From contig CM060840.1 of assembly GCA_030762175.1 (NCBI GenBank), forward strand, positions 36,183,501 to 36,247,500: a stretch of DNA of 64,000 nt, read 5' to 3'. How positions within the stretch are numbered: position 1 is the first letter of the stretch; every line of letters begins with the position of its first letter. Both the position numbers and the translations under genes were made by a program. This DNA comes from Metallyticus violacea (Eukaryota > Arthropoda > Insecta > Mantodea > Metallyticidae). Below, in pieces: positions 47,233 through 61,278 of this stretch. The notes under the pieces are model-generated. The model was not told where the DNA came from and did no database searches. It was given only the letters and a program-made list of their open reading frames with translations.

Positions 47233-50200
47233 GTAGGTAACAAACATGTACATAGTGTATCTGGCGATCAGAAAATTCAGCGTTGGGGCTGAAGTGCGAG
47301 GGAGCTTGAACTGTTTATCTGCACATGACTCTGGGACACCCATGTTGCCACATGTTAAGCGATCAAGTTCAGATCTTCACGCCCGCTGGACTTTTAACCA
47401 TGGGCGAGTATCTGACAACACTATTAATGTTTACGTAGCTCATTCCCCTTGCTTGCCTTCTTTTGATTGGCAGACTATACTTACTGTTGTCCTAGGGCTT
47501 TTTTATTGTAATGTTTCTTAATTTGCCGATTATTTGTACCCTAGTATTGTTTTGTTATTAATGAAGTCGGGAGGCACGAGTGACTAACTTATATTTTATG
47601 TAATATCACAGTGCATTTATTACATAATACATATCTAACACTCTACATCAAATTGCTTCATGTCGAAGAACATGGTTATTAGAACACTCCGCCTACATCT
47701 GTGAAAAACCTCTGAAAAATTTTTTGGTAAAGTTCGTATCTAACCTGAATTTTTTGTTAACTTTTGGGTCTTGCTTTCTCAGTGTGCAAATATACAATAA
47801 GGATGTATGCCATATCAGTACTGAACTTGAACTATAGACTTAAAATCTGGGAACAAAGTTACTTTTCTTTCCTTTCCTTTTTTTTTTTTCTTTCCTTCCT
47901 TCTCCCTCTTCTTTTATACAAGTTGTTTATATTATAACATTTATCTGTATATATTTATTTGTGATATTCTTGTTTAGCCACACGTTTCAGTGAAAATGAG
48001 ACGGGCTGAACTGATATGAATGCCCTGTATGTACATTTAGTACAGGTACATTCGAGCAAAAGAATAAGCAGCTACTTATTCCTAACTCAACGCTTTTACT
48101 TGCAGTAGGCAATAACAATCAAAAACGTACCTTTATATTGCTTGAAGTCACACCCATGCTATAGACGTTCGTTGCCTACCAGCTTTGAAACGCCAGGCTT
48201 ACGTATGCTACTGGCGAAAATTATGTGACTCAAGGGCTCCGCTTCACTAGTTCTTATTATTTCAGTTAAATTGTTCCTAGAGTTACTTTATTTTTAATTT
48301 AATTATATATAATATATATAAACAATAAATACAAAGTTTAACAAAGGATATATATTTTGAATAAGGTAGGATTTGAATAAATTAAATTAGACACCTATAA
48401 ACTCAAAATTTAGCAATGTACTAAAATAAAGGGCCAAGAAATACCAAAAAAAAAAAAGCCACATAAGTCAGATAGCCTAGAAGGGGCCCAAAATGCAAGA
48501 CCGTGTTTTTCTAGCGTTGTTAAATTAAATAAGTTAACAGAATAAGAAAACTATGCGAATGCAGCGATTAAAAAGAAAAATAAGTATGCTTATATACGTG
48601 CAAATTGGAACATATTGCATAAATTTAGTACTATAATATTGGTAAAGGAAAGTCAAACAATTAATAGAATAGATTGGGTAAGTTAAAACAAGGAAACATA
48701 AAGGTACAAAAGATTCCAATAACAGATTAGAGAGCGGATAGGCAAATCTAACTGAAATAAAGCGAAAAGGGGAGCCAAAAACAGGCACGCGCATCCCGAA
48801 CAGACAATGATAAGCAACTATAGACACCAGAGGTACTTATAAAGGGGACTTGTGAAGTTTTCTATACTACTAATGTTTTATAATAGTTATAATAAAATAT
48901 ATTAGTAAATTCTTTAAAATTGCGCACTCCTTCCACAAAAGAAATTTGGAGTAGAAGAGCAGTTAATAAGGATTAGAGTTTTTTCTACGTGTTTAATTTA
49001 TACATAGTTCCATTTCTTCGTCAGTATGCTTACGAATAAAGTATTCATATATTGTTTATTCTTTTTAACGTTTTTCTTTTGACTTCAAGAAAGATTCTGA
49101 GTACAGCTGCCTGGATTAGAACGTCACCTTTGCACACACTGTATATGAACGTGGTTTTAAGACTGCGCTATTTGTGTACATGCGTGCATTTGGAAAGTGT
49201 TTTTAGTGCCAGAAATTAATGTTATCTGATGGAGAGGCCAATATTTACAAGTCTTTAATACTGATTAGATCTTTGTTTGGCAATCAATTCTAGATAACTC
49301 CGTCACACATAATCTAAGAAATATTATTAAGCATAAATAGGCACAAATGAGGTATTGAACCTTTTAGACTGCAGTGTGAGTGGATTGAGTTCAGGAATGG
49401 CGTGACAAATGGCAGTAAATGTAACATTTACCCACACCACCACATGTCAACGCCAAGCAAGATCATCTAGCGTAGCTGTATGAGAGAAAAAAACATTATA
49501 TTGAACTGCCCGTTTAAATGGGTACCTAATTGGATCATTTGCAAATGAGAAGCATACCCACATGGTGTACGTAAGGCAAGAAACTAATAAATATCGTTAA
49601 TTTTTCTTTTATAACTCTGAAAAGGTGTGTATGTCAGTGAAAGGTAGACAAATTCATAAAACAAGTCAAAATAAAGGAACTAATGCATTCTTAGCAGCAA
49701 CTTATCAAATACAAAAGCATGAACAATGCAAATCTTTCTCCTCGCATATAAACAATTTTAATATAACATAATTAAAATGATTTTACTTAGAGATAGTTAT
49801 AAATACACTAGATGATTAATAATGGAGCGATATAAAAACTAAATAAGGGGAAAAAATGCTAAACAGAATGAGCTTTTAACATGTAATTGTTATTTTCAAG
49901 AACCACTATTTATTAAATGAAGCGACTCTGCACTAAATTCTGTTGAATATGAGTTATTCAATAAAATGCATTATGTAAATAAATTATTTGCGACACTAAG
50001 AATCACTGACTATCAGATTCTTAAAATTATTTTTTTTTTGTTTGGCTATGTTAAAACATAAATAATTTTTCATAATATACTATAAGATTACTTTTAATAG
50101 AAACGTTGCTTGATTATATTATACAATATATTTTAGGATGAAAGTGGTATTTCATTTTTTACAATTATTAGTATAGAAAACAAATTACAACAACAAAAAC

Positions 50201-52440
50201 AAAATACAAAATATTTTTAAAAATTAATATCATCAGTATAAAAGGAGTAAGATCTTAAAAAAACAAGATTCTTCCTTTTTTAAATTTCAAGTTGAAGGCT
50301 TTTGCACGTCGCTAACTCTAAACACAAAATAAATGTAGTTAGCAATTAATTTAGTAAATTATATTAACATACTAATTTTAAACCTAAATTTATTAATGTT
50401 CAAATCTCGCTTTTCCAATAAGTACAAAGATCATTAATCATTAAGAGCTTAAATAAAAAAAAACATATTTTTAAATGGCCCTATGTACTTTCTTTTATGT
50501 GATAAATATCAAAATGCGATACATAACTTTACGCACACTTCAAGTAAATATAAACAAACGAATGGAAAAACTAACTCGGCAAAGATTAAGTCGCGTGTTT
50601 TCACCATCAGGTAGTTTAAATAGGAGGGCAATTCAATAGCGGGCTTGCGTTTTATTGAGCAATGATCATAACCAGGTAACTTTCACAATTCAGTCTTAGC
50701 GCTATTATTGCCATAATAATTTTATACACCCTGCGTTTTTTAATACCTGAGGATATTGCGCATAATAATCCTGTGATTTAGACATCTCCATTCTTTTCAA
50801 TGGGAACTTGTCTCCAGCAGTGCTATATTTTGTGTGCATAAATGTTTAGTATTCCTAACTCAAAAACCTATATCGGGTGTACAAAAAATGGCGTTTTAGT
50901 TTATTTTAGTACAAAGTCTCATTTAAGTTAATATTGTAATATTATACAGGGTCCTCAACACTTTACGCTATCAGAATTTTAATTTGACGACAGTAAATTA
51001 GTGCATACCAATTTCTTCTTCCCAACTTTCGAAGAATAACATGCCATGTGATCCGAACTCATACCGCGCATATTTGGTTTCTTTCGCTGTAAACGCATTA
51101 CTTGTAAATATTGATTAACATTGTACTCACCATAATATAAAACTTCGAACTAACTGTTCTCCACTGAGATATATGTTTGAATTCTTCTGAAAATATTTTG
51201 ACCCATTCACCGTAGTTCATCCTTCCGAATATTCTAAATTGTCCCTTGTATAATATTGTTATTTTAGCGCATCTGCGAGTTTTATTTCAGGTGCACGAGT
51301 AATTTTATACAAATCAAGATGTAGGGACTGAGGGCTTTATACGCACAGCCAACAGATACACCAATTTTTTGGGATAGTCATGTTAAAAACTTATGAGAAG
51401 AATTTTCTAATCGATATCCTAGTTCATCAAGATTTACAGGTGTTAAAACTTGGTTTCATGGTTTCAACTTCTTTTCATTCAAAACTGCATGGGTTCGAAC
51501 TTTATATGCTTATCTGCAAACTGCATTGCCCTATGGTGATGTGTTTCTGAATATTTAGCCTGAGAATTAAGTCTTACAGTATCTGTAGGACTTCTTTGCA
51601 CATAACATCCGTAAATAACTATTTTTAGCTCATTTCGATCCTTGTATACTCCAAAATATATAAATACGCCGCATAAAGTCTAGCACGCTCTTTCAGCAGA
51701 AATGAAATTGAAACAGCTGGCATGATGAACTAAGCAAGTTTAATTGCCAGCGTCAGGAGAACTTAACTCCAATTTTCTAAATATCAACATCTTTTCGTTT
51801 CGATTGCTAGCGGAATGAGGGCAAGCTATTAGAGCATTCTTACTACAAGTCAATATGACTCCTATAACATTTTAGGATTAACTTTCATTTTGAAAGGTCA
51901 ATGCTTCTTATATATAATGACGCAGAATTATTTATGTAATTAAGTATCCTAATATACCATTTGAAAATTTGGATAGCCTAAGTACAGGAAGGAAACAACT
52001 TTTAGTATCTCAAAACAGATTCAGATGCTGTATAGATCACTGAAGGAAAAGCAAATTTATTGCTGTTCTTGTTGTACGAATAAAATACAATTAATCACGC
52101 ATTAAATATTATTTTTTATTTATTGTGGCATATCGACTATTTTGTCAATAAAATTCACTTGTCGTTAATAATTTAATTGGCCACGAATATCATTCTAGTA
52201 ATAAGGTAGTATGTTGGATTAGATTTCTTATTAAATCTGCAGCATTTGATATACTTTTAATACTTTTTATTTAAAATATACAATGAAGAATGAGCATGCT
52301 TTTTAATAAGCATATTTTCTAGAGCTTAAATTTAACTGTACAATGTTTTGTTAGCTTAATGCGTGTTGCATTAGCTTCATTGTTGTCACTTCCGGTTCCC
52401 GACTCTATGAAGTTTGCAAGTTGAGTGATGTTCAGTTCCG
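47233..52440. other. Long AT-rich stretch without recognised genes
   Basis: It contains a pyrimidine tract at about 47866-47922 and a possible lone transposon-end motif TTATACAGGGT at 50943-50953. A base-balanced patch lies at about 51680-51850. No frame above chance length with a known domain is present. 49700-50500 is very AT-rich. Confidence 0.5.
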
Positions 52441-52451
52441 TCTACAACAAA

Positions 52452-53227
52452 ATGGAGTTGACACAATATGCTTCTCTGAAATTCTGCTTTAGCCTCAACA
52501 AATCTCCAGCTTAGATATGTGCAGTTTTACAGAAGGCTTATGGACAGTTTGTGCTTTCCTACAGCTCTAAAACGGTTTAAAAAGAGGAGTCAATCAATTC
52601 CAAAGGAAGGTGTACGTGGCGTTGTAGATTGTGCTCTAACAGAAGTAAACATTGGAATCGCTGCTGCCAATGTGAGAGTGGATTTTTGAACAACATTATA
52701 AAATACTTTCAGAAATTCTGAAAATTCTACTGGGTGCTATGCACAAGTTGGTAACTGAAATGCTTGCAAATGAGACGTGTTTGTGCCCGGGGGCTTACAA
52801 GACTGCTGATTACCGACTAAAGGATTCGCCTGCAGGTTTGCATGCAGTTGAAGATGAAATTACAGGAAGATGCAGTTTCTTTCAAAGGTAACTACTTATG
52901 ATGAATCTTGGTTACATCATTTCGATTTTGACAGCAAACAGTAAAGCTCTTTGTGGAAATCTCTATCATTGCCAATGCTAATAAAAGCAAAGGTGATTTC
53001 TTTCGCTGGGAAAGGTATGGTCATTTCATTTTTCAATATTCAAGAAATTATTTATTAGAAACTTTCTGCACACACAACTTAACTGGGTAAAACACTAACG
53101 TGTCCTGAAAACTCTGTAAGGCCATATCACACGCAAAAGACCACATTTCCGTCCAGAAGTGGGATGCTGTAGTGATAATGCACGACCCCACATTACAAAT
53201 GTTGAATATCTCACACAAATAAATGCA

Positions 53228-53284
<57 letters not shown>

Positions 53285-53505
53285 TCAGATTTGTTCCTTT
53301 GTGGTATTTTAATTTTCACCAAATTGAAAAACACCTTCATGGGAAGCATTTTTCATAATCAGAAGCAGTGATGAAGGTTGCGGAGAAAATTCTGAAGAAT
53401 CTGTCAAAAAATGATTTCTGATATATCTTTGAAGACTGGCAGAAACACTGGGACACATGTTTTGCATCCAACAGGAAATTGGAGGGAAGTCTTAAAAATT
53501 ATGAG
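52452..53505 (+). pseudogene. mariner-type transposase pseudogene, near full length
   Basis: Family blocks run in order over about 1.05 kb. MELTQYASLKFCFSLNKSPA and LQKAYGQFVLSYSS are the N-terminal HTH, followed by a KRFKKRSQSIPKEG linker. Then comes TTYDESWLHHFDFDSKQ from 52891, with the first catalytic Asp at 52900-52902, followed by KAKVISFAGKGMV. CSDNARPHITNVEYL has the second Asp at 53174-53176. SDLFLCGILIFTKLKNTF is the region of the third Asp; the matching residue appears to be Gly. The tail reads KILKNLSKNDF then FEDWQKHWDTCFASN. A (GT)n array is embedded between the second and third catalytic blocks. Stops and frameshifts are frequent. The length is near that of a normal mariner frame (about 345 codons). 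TIRs were not identified. Confidence 0.8.
53230..53280. repeat. (GT)n microsatellite inside a mariner relic
   Basis: About 25 GT units lie between the second and third catalytic blocks of the surrounding transposase pseudogene. The poly-CV or poly-HT frames through it are artefacts. Confidence 0.95.
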
Positions 53506-53509
53506 GATA

Positions 53510-56500
53510 AGTAAAGGTACGTTCCCAAAAAGTATTGAACAGCTATCGTATTATACAATTTTTATTCTAGATTTTGTACTAAATAGAAAAAAAGATGTAA
53601 TTTTACTTCTCTTTCCCTTTTTTGCCACTCGATATTTTTGCCTTTTATTAAAAATTATAATTTATTTTATATTTAAAATACTTTTTTTTTCTCGGTATCT
53701 ATCGAAACTTTAAAAAAAAGAAAATTAAAGTTCGTAAAAAAACGTTTAACGTTATTTTTGTTTTCTTGTCCACCAAGTAGGAAAAATACCTAAAATCTTA
53801 CATCTTAAAAATACATCTAAAATCTTATGCTCTTTGTAAACTTTTATTTTACCCACATGTGCACTATATTTAAAAAGTGCGTTTTTTGGTGAAAGCCCAT
53901 GTCCCCAATTGTAGTTTTATATTATGAAATTGTTTCCATGTTTAGATTAAATTGGAAAAAATCAATTTTCCAACAATTTTATTTCTAAAGTTAATATTCC
54001 TATTAAATATGCTGGAGGGAAAAATGAACAGCTTTTTAGAGCGACTCCATAATATTCCAGCATGTCTCCAAAATGTTAGAATAAATGAACAAAAACAATG
54101 TGGCTTATTCATCGTGGTCCTTATTGGCGTAGCTTAATAATGTTATTGTCAAATGGCAATCGTCTTTAATATTTAAGCTTCAGTGTCAATAAATTATAAT
54201 CCTATATTGAAATATTTCAAATGTCAAATTATTATATTTACTATTCATAATTTTAGATGTTGCACTAAATTGTTTGTTATTAATTTTTAAAATAAATATG
54301 TTATTATTTGGATATTTGGATTTAGCAATGCTTCGAAATATTTGTTAGCCCATAAAACCGACCTCCGATTTTTTTATGTTACCCAATTAATCATGGCGAT
54401 TTCATAAATAAATAAACTCCATATAAGCTCTAAATTCCAACATAACCACGACTGGTAATAAAATGTTTTGGCTAAGTTTAAGATAAAGCAAATATCAAAA
54501 TAATTTAGCTTAGCAGCACGACTGAGTGTGGTTTGATACGTGACAGTGTACACCTAGAAATTTATCATTTCAAATTCTTTACGTACGTATATATCAAGTG
54601 TCTTGCTCAGCTGGAGCAAGAAATCTGTAAAATAAAATGTTTAAAATTATGTTTAACTAAGAAGCAGGCGCGGTTTTGTAGATATAGTCAGACTTTCCTA
54701 GAACAACAAAGCAATTTAGTAAAGGCAAAGAACAAGTTTAAAAAACAAAAAGAAAAAAACAAGTAGAACGTGTAGCAAGTATGACAGCGGTTTTTCGACT
54801 CCTCACAAGGAGAAACAGAAACATATCACGAATAGCAAAACGTACGCCTTTAGCCATCCACTTCGCAAAACACGTCTTTTGTTTCTGGAAGTCGGGCTAG
54901 TTGTATGTACGTGTCGGAGACACGCATGTGAGAGTAGACAAAAGAGGTGCAGTTACCACATTTCCTTCCCTGTCCAACTTCAAAAGTCACTGACTGAGGT
55001 TGCCCTTAGTGTTACTTATAGGTTATGATAGATTTGTAATAATATTCCTACAAGCGCAGTTGCTTTTAGTTGAAACATGGAAAGTAGAAAAATATACCAC
55101 TTTATTCCGCACGGCAGTGAGTAATTCGTAACAACCTGATCTTAAAAACATTACCATTGAAACTTTCAATTTAAAGTAAAGGTTAAGTTCAAACATGGAC
55201 TTTAGAAAAAGATAACACGACTTACTATTCCGGTAATAGGCACGGCTAAACCTATCAGGATACTTACCAAATTTCCATAGTGCAACTGGTTCCAATATGT
55301 ATTATAAGTACAATTGCCAATAACAAACTATGCAGTGTAGGATGACGGTGACAGTGCTTCTCAGCTCCTTTGACCGTCATTAGCTAACCCTCCCCCTAGA
55401 CAGGTCAGGTAGCAGCAAAATAGCCATGCTTCAACTTAAACCAAACTGACTGTATGTAAATATACGCCATTAATACGTTTGATTCTTTTACTTCACTGTC
55501 AGTTTCACCTTCGGAATGTAGCATCTGGTGGTTATTGACACATTTATCACCTTTATTGATGTCTGTCTCAGTAATAAGCACATTCAGATAGAGCTTTGCG
55601 CACGAAAGAACTCCAGCTTATTTCCGTAACATGATCACTATTATTCAAAAAATTAATAATTCTAAGCTCTCTGAACAACTGGCATTATAATTGAAATAGA
55701 CCAAAAGAAAAACTGAGTTACTTGATATATCGCCAAGATTGATTTGACACTTATAAAATGTCTAACAATAATCGCTGCAAAATATAAAAATAAAAAACAA
55801 ACTTTACTAAAAACGTGACAAACTATTTAAAAAAATGCAAATTGATTAGTCTAGTGAAAAGAGGGATGACGTCAAATAGATAATCAAAGTATAAAACAGG
55901 AGCAAAATTCATTTAATAAGTCATCAGAGACCACAAGCACAAGCGGGCATTAGAAATTAAGACAGAGGGACTAATGTTGAGAAATACGAAACAGTTTCTA
56001 ATCATTTTTGTCATCTGTAGTTGATATTATGAATTATGAATTGCAATTTCCTTCACAAATGTTTCTCTGTCGTTACGAATGTGCATTTTTAATTTCACGG
56101 TTGCGAGGATTTATTATGTTCTACCTCTATCTATCTTTTACATTTACCATTCCACAGTTTCATATTTCAGAAAATGCAAATTGTAACAAATGACAAAAAT
56201 TTGCATTAAAACGAAGGGAACATCTGACACGTGTAAACGAAAATCGGAGCTCCTTAATATGAAGTTCACATTGGAATTATTATGAAAATTAATATTTTGT
56301 ACATGCAAACACTTGTGCAGATAAGAATATTTTGTGCATATCGGAGCAAGGTGAAAGTATTGTATTCAGGGTCTATTATTATTATTGTGATGGCTGAAAG
56401 AGACCTGTTTGAAAACTTGTTTGCAAGAACTATTGTATGTTTAAGGGTCTTTATTGCATGTAACAGAAGATCTGTCTACGCGAGACTTAGCTGAGGCAGG

Positions 56501-58240
56501 TAAAAAGAAGGCAGAGTTGAGGGGAGAGTGATTATTTTTATCTGTCATTGGAAAAGAGTCATTTCCACTTTCAGAGCAAAAGTTAGCTGTATTGTTTACC
56601 TAACGGAGCAAAGGAGCACCACATGTAGGAAATAAGATTTCTGAGAATGTATCGAAGATGACAAATATGAAATAGTACAGTACATATTAAAGGGCCTTCA
56701 CGGGTCACAAAACATCCAGTATGTAAACCCTGAGATCCTTACATGCACAACAAAAAACCCATCTAACGGAGCAGCAATGGGAAACAATGAAGCAAATAAT
56801 CAACATTCAACCGCATTCCCCGTACACACCAACTGCCACTCCATCATAATATCCGGCTTCAAATTGTCACTCCAAATTGGCTTCCTAACGTAGGGCATTG
56901 AAACAATGAACTTCAATAATCATATAGCCTAATAGACCATCAATATCTACGCCGCGCAACACCCAAAAAATTACCACTCCACATGCCAACAATTTCTTAA
57001 TAGAAACGTTTGTTAATTGTTTGTTGTTATTTCGAGTTCTCCCGGTGCATCCGTGAGTTGTAAACAAAGCAAGAGGGTTTAAGTTTTCCATTCGATAAAG
57101 GATTTTATAAAGTAATGCCAACTGACTCGACACCTGAATTTGCAGGGAGGTAAATTTGTTGTTCCATGTATTTCCAGATTACACTATATGTGTATATGTA
57201 TATTGGAAGATATGAAGTATAAGTGATAAAAAAGTGTAAGTAAGACGAATAAAACAGTACCATAAGATGTATAGCAGTGAAATAAATTAAAACAAATATG
57301 AATATTTTGGTAATGAACTAAGCACAAAATATCCAGAAAATATTTTAATGCTCTGATGAGCAAATAGAAAGAAGAAACTGTTACAAGATTTGGCAAGGGA
57401 AAATTCTACGTCTTTAATAATAAAAAGTAGCTCACGATGCGCTGCTGTAACCGGTATAATTGCTGTGCTATTGCGGTAGAAAGGTAAATTGGTTCAATTG
57501 TAAATTGAAATTTGTATGAATTTGCGTTAAGAATATATGAGTCAAAAGAACCAAAGAGTGAATTTATTCACATAAAAAACAACATTTCTTTCATATTTGT
57601 CCATGATGAGAGTAGGTTCTAGAAGGACAAAATTTCTAATTAATCGAAAGCCCTGCATTTATAACGTATTGTGATTTTATCAGTTCAAAATTGCAATCCG
57701 CTTAGTACATTGATTCATTGTGGAAGTGCAAGAACTGTTAAGACTTCCAGGTAATATGTAACTGCAGTATCGGAAACTGGTTTTACTTGTAATATTAGAA
57801 CAAATAATTATATCTATATATTTTACCCGAATTATTTTAAATAGTTTAATATATAACCTTTGATAGATACAAAATAGTATACATATAATTAAAATAAATA
57901 TACAGCCTGTTGTTAATTAATATTTAAAAACAAAGGGATATATGATACTGTATTCATAAAAGGTCCTGTGATACATAATAAGATCTTCTGTTATATAGTT
58001 AAGAGTGCTAATGAGAGAACCCAGAGAGCATTTCCTGCATGCGAATTTCTCAAAAGAATCAATAATATCAAACGGAGAATGTAGTTCCGAATAAAAGCGC
58101 GTTAGACATGAATTATCATTGCATGCGAACATTTTCTCCTTCATTACAGAGTTTAAAATGTATGACGATGACTTTTAGCTTTTTATTATTGCACTTTATG
58201 ACATGCCTTTTATGTTCCATGAAGCATGTGACTCAAATTT
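53510..58240. other. No recognised gene
   Basis: AT-rich DNA with chance frames (for example 53411-53713, 54533-54766 and 55023-55295), none with a domain I know. 55320-55400 and 56700-56900 are somewhat base-balanced without further clues. Confidence 0.5.
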
Positions 58241-58254
58241 ACAAATCTTTGTCT

Positions 58255-58416
58255 CCTTGTTGTAATTCCATCATGCTATAAGTTAAGGTGGGTGCAGGTC
58301 CTGTAACCAGAAACCGTAAATTGCTCTCTATGCAAGGGCGTGGTGCAAATAAAGGTGACGGTTCTAATATTTCACGCTCCAGCGCAACACATCTCTCCAA
58401 TCGGAAAAAAAAAAAA
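58255..58416 (+). other. Possible retroposed fragment ending in poly(A)
   Basis: A base-balanced segment (ATGCAAGGGCGTGGTGCAAA, TTTCACGCTCCAGCGCAACA) ends abruptly in a 16-A run at 58405-58420. This is the layout of a retroposed transcript or a SINE lacking visible tRNA boxes. Frames on both strands cross it. The origin is not recognised and no target duplication was seen. Confidence 0.3.
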
Positions 58417-58420
58417 AAAA

Positions 58421-60580
58421 GATATCCTGTCAATAACTTTAAAATGTTGGGTGTAACTCCTTTGTTTGCAAGGAAAACGACAAGGAGTACTAGAAGAAAC
58501 AATTAAAGTTGACTTTTTAAAGTTGTAGCAGAAACTCATGGAAAACTTAAAATATTTTGCCTATCTGGGATAAATTATTTGCCAGTTTCTCTATGTGCCT
58601 TAATACTACTGTAATAATCCATTACTGATTGCACAATATGGGGAATAAGCACACACAAAAAAACTTCTTGCTAACATAAGTTCTAATAATTTATAGGTAG
58701 GACTGAAAATAATTCAATTTTTATATATGAAATGATATTAATTTTTATTTATTATAAGTAATACTAGATGCATATAAATATTTAAACTAGCTGATATGTC
58801 AAGGAAACAGGCAGAAATTCCTGGTGAAACGATGTAATATCCGTACAAAAGATTCAAACTCTCGTAATTAAATTATAATTACAATGAAAATAAGCACATA
58901 CCTTAACATAGGAGATGTTTAAATGAAAGCATAAAAGGTCAAAGCTGTTCACAAATTGCAGGTAGGTTATTCTGATATTCAGGTAATTGGGTATTACGGA
59001 ACGTTAATGATAGAGTAATTGATCCACGCTTAATATTCTTTACTGATGAAGCATTTTCCTAATTTACGACGCAAAACTACAGAAAAATGCCTTGCATGAC
59101 GAGAAAATTAGTCCAATGGTGCGCAGTAAATGCATACGGAATAATAAGGCCCAGAAATGATATACTCACCCTTTTTTTTGACAAGTGACTGATACTGAAT
59201 GCCGATCTGAGAATTTCCAGCAAACTTTATCACCGCGCTTACCTATATATAACAAGTCATTAAATTTAATTCAGGACATTTTGAAGATAGTACAGGTGGT
59301 TAGTAGAGTACTATGGCCCGTACGGTTACCTCTTCTGATATGTGGTTTTAAATATGGGTGAAATTGAAAAATAAAATGTATGAAAAAGAAACACATTTAG
59401 AAAAACTGAAGGAAAATATCGGGCGAGAAATTTACTTAATTTAAGAAAATGAGCTGATGAGCTGTGATGAGATACCACAAATTTGTATATAACAGAGCAT
59501 TTCCAGCATCTCCTGTAATAAGATACGTGCTTATTTTCATTGTATTTGAAGTTGTAATTGCGAGAACTTGTGTCTGTTGCAAAGATATTACACCCACTTC
59601 TCCAGGAGTTGCCGTTTTGACAAGCTGTCGTGAAACAGGCGAAGACCATTTTAAATTTAATGACATCAAAACACAATTAAATGTCATTAACATAATAATG
59701 CAGAATAAAGTGCGTATTGTTCATTATCCATTAAAAAGTATATAAGAAAATTGCAAAGATTTTGTAGACTCCCTATGTTAAAAATGAATTGTACAATATA
59801 TTTTCCTGGGATAGAATTTGAGGAAACTAAGTTAAACTTTTAAGAGTGTAAAATCAATAATTATCTTTTTTCTAAGTCAATACATTACAGTGCATTATTT
59901 CTATACGTTTTAACATTAGTATCTTATGCTACAAACAAATTAATTATTACCAAACACGGAAGTTAGGCAAAATGCCATTTCTACCTGGGTGAATATATTT
60001 AAGAGTCAGATAGAAATGAACATATTTCCGTACGTTTGGGGTCGGCAGGGCCAGTTTTCATTTTATTTTTCTGTTTTCTATTTTAATGTTTAAAACATTT
60101 TTTTTGCCTGTTTTGAATAAGTACTAATTTTTTTCTGCAATTATTTACGCATTTTAAAAACACAAAGAATTTCAATAATTCAAAATAAAGAATTATAAAA
60201 ATTAAGTGGCGTTTTCGCCTCACAAAAATATCTATTGAGAATCTTGTTATAAATTTATAGTAAAATATTAAAAAATATTTCTCCTCAATCCATTCAATTA
60301 AACTCTTTGAATACAGATCGTATTAGTGAAAGGAACGCACGGCTAACTCGGGCATACGGATACCAGGAAACAGAGAGAATGAGAGAAGTATATTGTTTTG
60401 AATAGTGCTGGCGAATGACCTGCGCGAGACATTTCAAGGAAATTTGTGGTGGGGGTAACTTTTCAGCTGCATGAATGTAACAAACTATTGTAAGCGAGAA
60501 AGAAGAGAGGGGTTAACCGTTCCTACAATGTGTTCAGTACAGAAGTAAATAAGATTCCCATATAAACACATCAACAGAAA
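58421..60580. other. No recognised gene; double-strand open patch at 59.4-59.75 kb
   Basis: 59430-59740 is open in three frames over both strands (85 to 116 codons). None has a known domain. The rest is AT-rich. TTTTTT runs at 60095-60140 are unremarkable. Confidence 0.4.
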
Positions 60581-60853
60581 ATGAACTCGACCAGAAACCA
60601 CTGCGCATTTGTTCATTCACCAGGACTATTCAAAACTACTTTACTTGATTTTTATCAACATTATGTCCTGAAGGGTGAATGTTCTGTTGTAATTGGTACG
60701 AGTTCTTCCGAAATAGCTTGTTTTAAATACACTCCACTCACTTTAGTGGAAGTAGAAAGTTCTTTCTCCATGATAACAACATGTTCTCTCTGCCAAGAGG
60801 CTGACGCTATCTTAAAAATACACCTTGTTGTGGCTTTTAACCAAGAAAATTAA
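60581..60853 (+). pseudogene. hAT-like transposase C-terminal fragment
   Basis: The 90-codon frame holds ACFKYTPLTLVEVESSFSMI near its middle and HLVVAFNQEN at the end. This resembles the dimerisation region of a group of insect hAT/BED-type transposase-derived proteins, with FKYAPVTSVDVERSFS-YK, then ENLEKYVV. The expected YK.IL.D.R stretch is replaced by TTCSLCQEADAI, suggesting a local frameshift or decay. No BED finger or catalytic core is seen upstream. Confidence 0.45.
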
Positions 60854-61227
60854 ACTTAAGCACTCTAATTATGTGATAAAGAAACGATTAAGTATGTTAA
60901 ACTACTTTCATTAATAATGGATGATATTCCTCTACGCTTTCACTTTTATGAAAAAGTTATTTTAATTATATTAGTGCATATTTTCAGTATCTTAAGTGCC
61001 TTTTCGTTTGCCCAAAATAGATGTCAGAACTTCCGGGCTCAGGATATTACACATTATTGCTATTTGTTCTGTGTTCGGATGGTATTTGGATTTCAACGCA
61101 GCATATCTACAAAATGTGTTTGCTCGAGCAGGCAGAGATTGTTATTTCGAAGTCCTAACTGACGGATAATTTTTCTAAAATTATTTCACATAAAGTTGAA
61201 GCAAACTTTTGCTATTTCCTGATACAT

Positions 61228-61229
<2 letters not shown>
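60854..61229. other. No recognised gene
   Basis: An 81-codon plus-strand frame at 60917-61162 is hydrophobic at its N-terminal third and has no family signature. Confidence 0.45.
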
Positions 61230-61277
<48 letters not shown>

Positions 61278-61278
61278 C
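61230..61278. repeat. (TAA)n microsatellite
   Basis: About 16 TAA units, uninterrupted. Confidence 0.95.

Noticed and set aside
50943..50953. Second full DNA transposon starting TTATACAGGGT
   Set aside because: No inverted partner end could be found within several kb; the same is true of the motif at 2642-2651.
53159..53371. Poly Cys-Val (or His-Thr) protein
   Set aside because: It is the (GT)n repeat translated inside a dead mariner transposase.
59326..59745. Three overlapping frames on both strands
   Set aside because: Mutual overlap and no recognisable motif in any; at most a decayed repeat.
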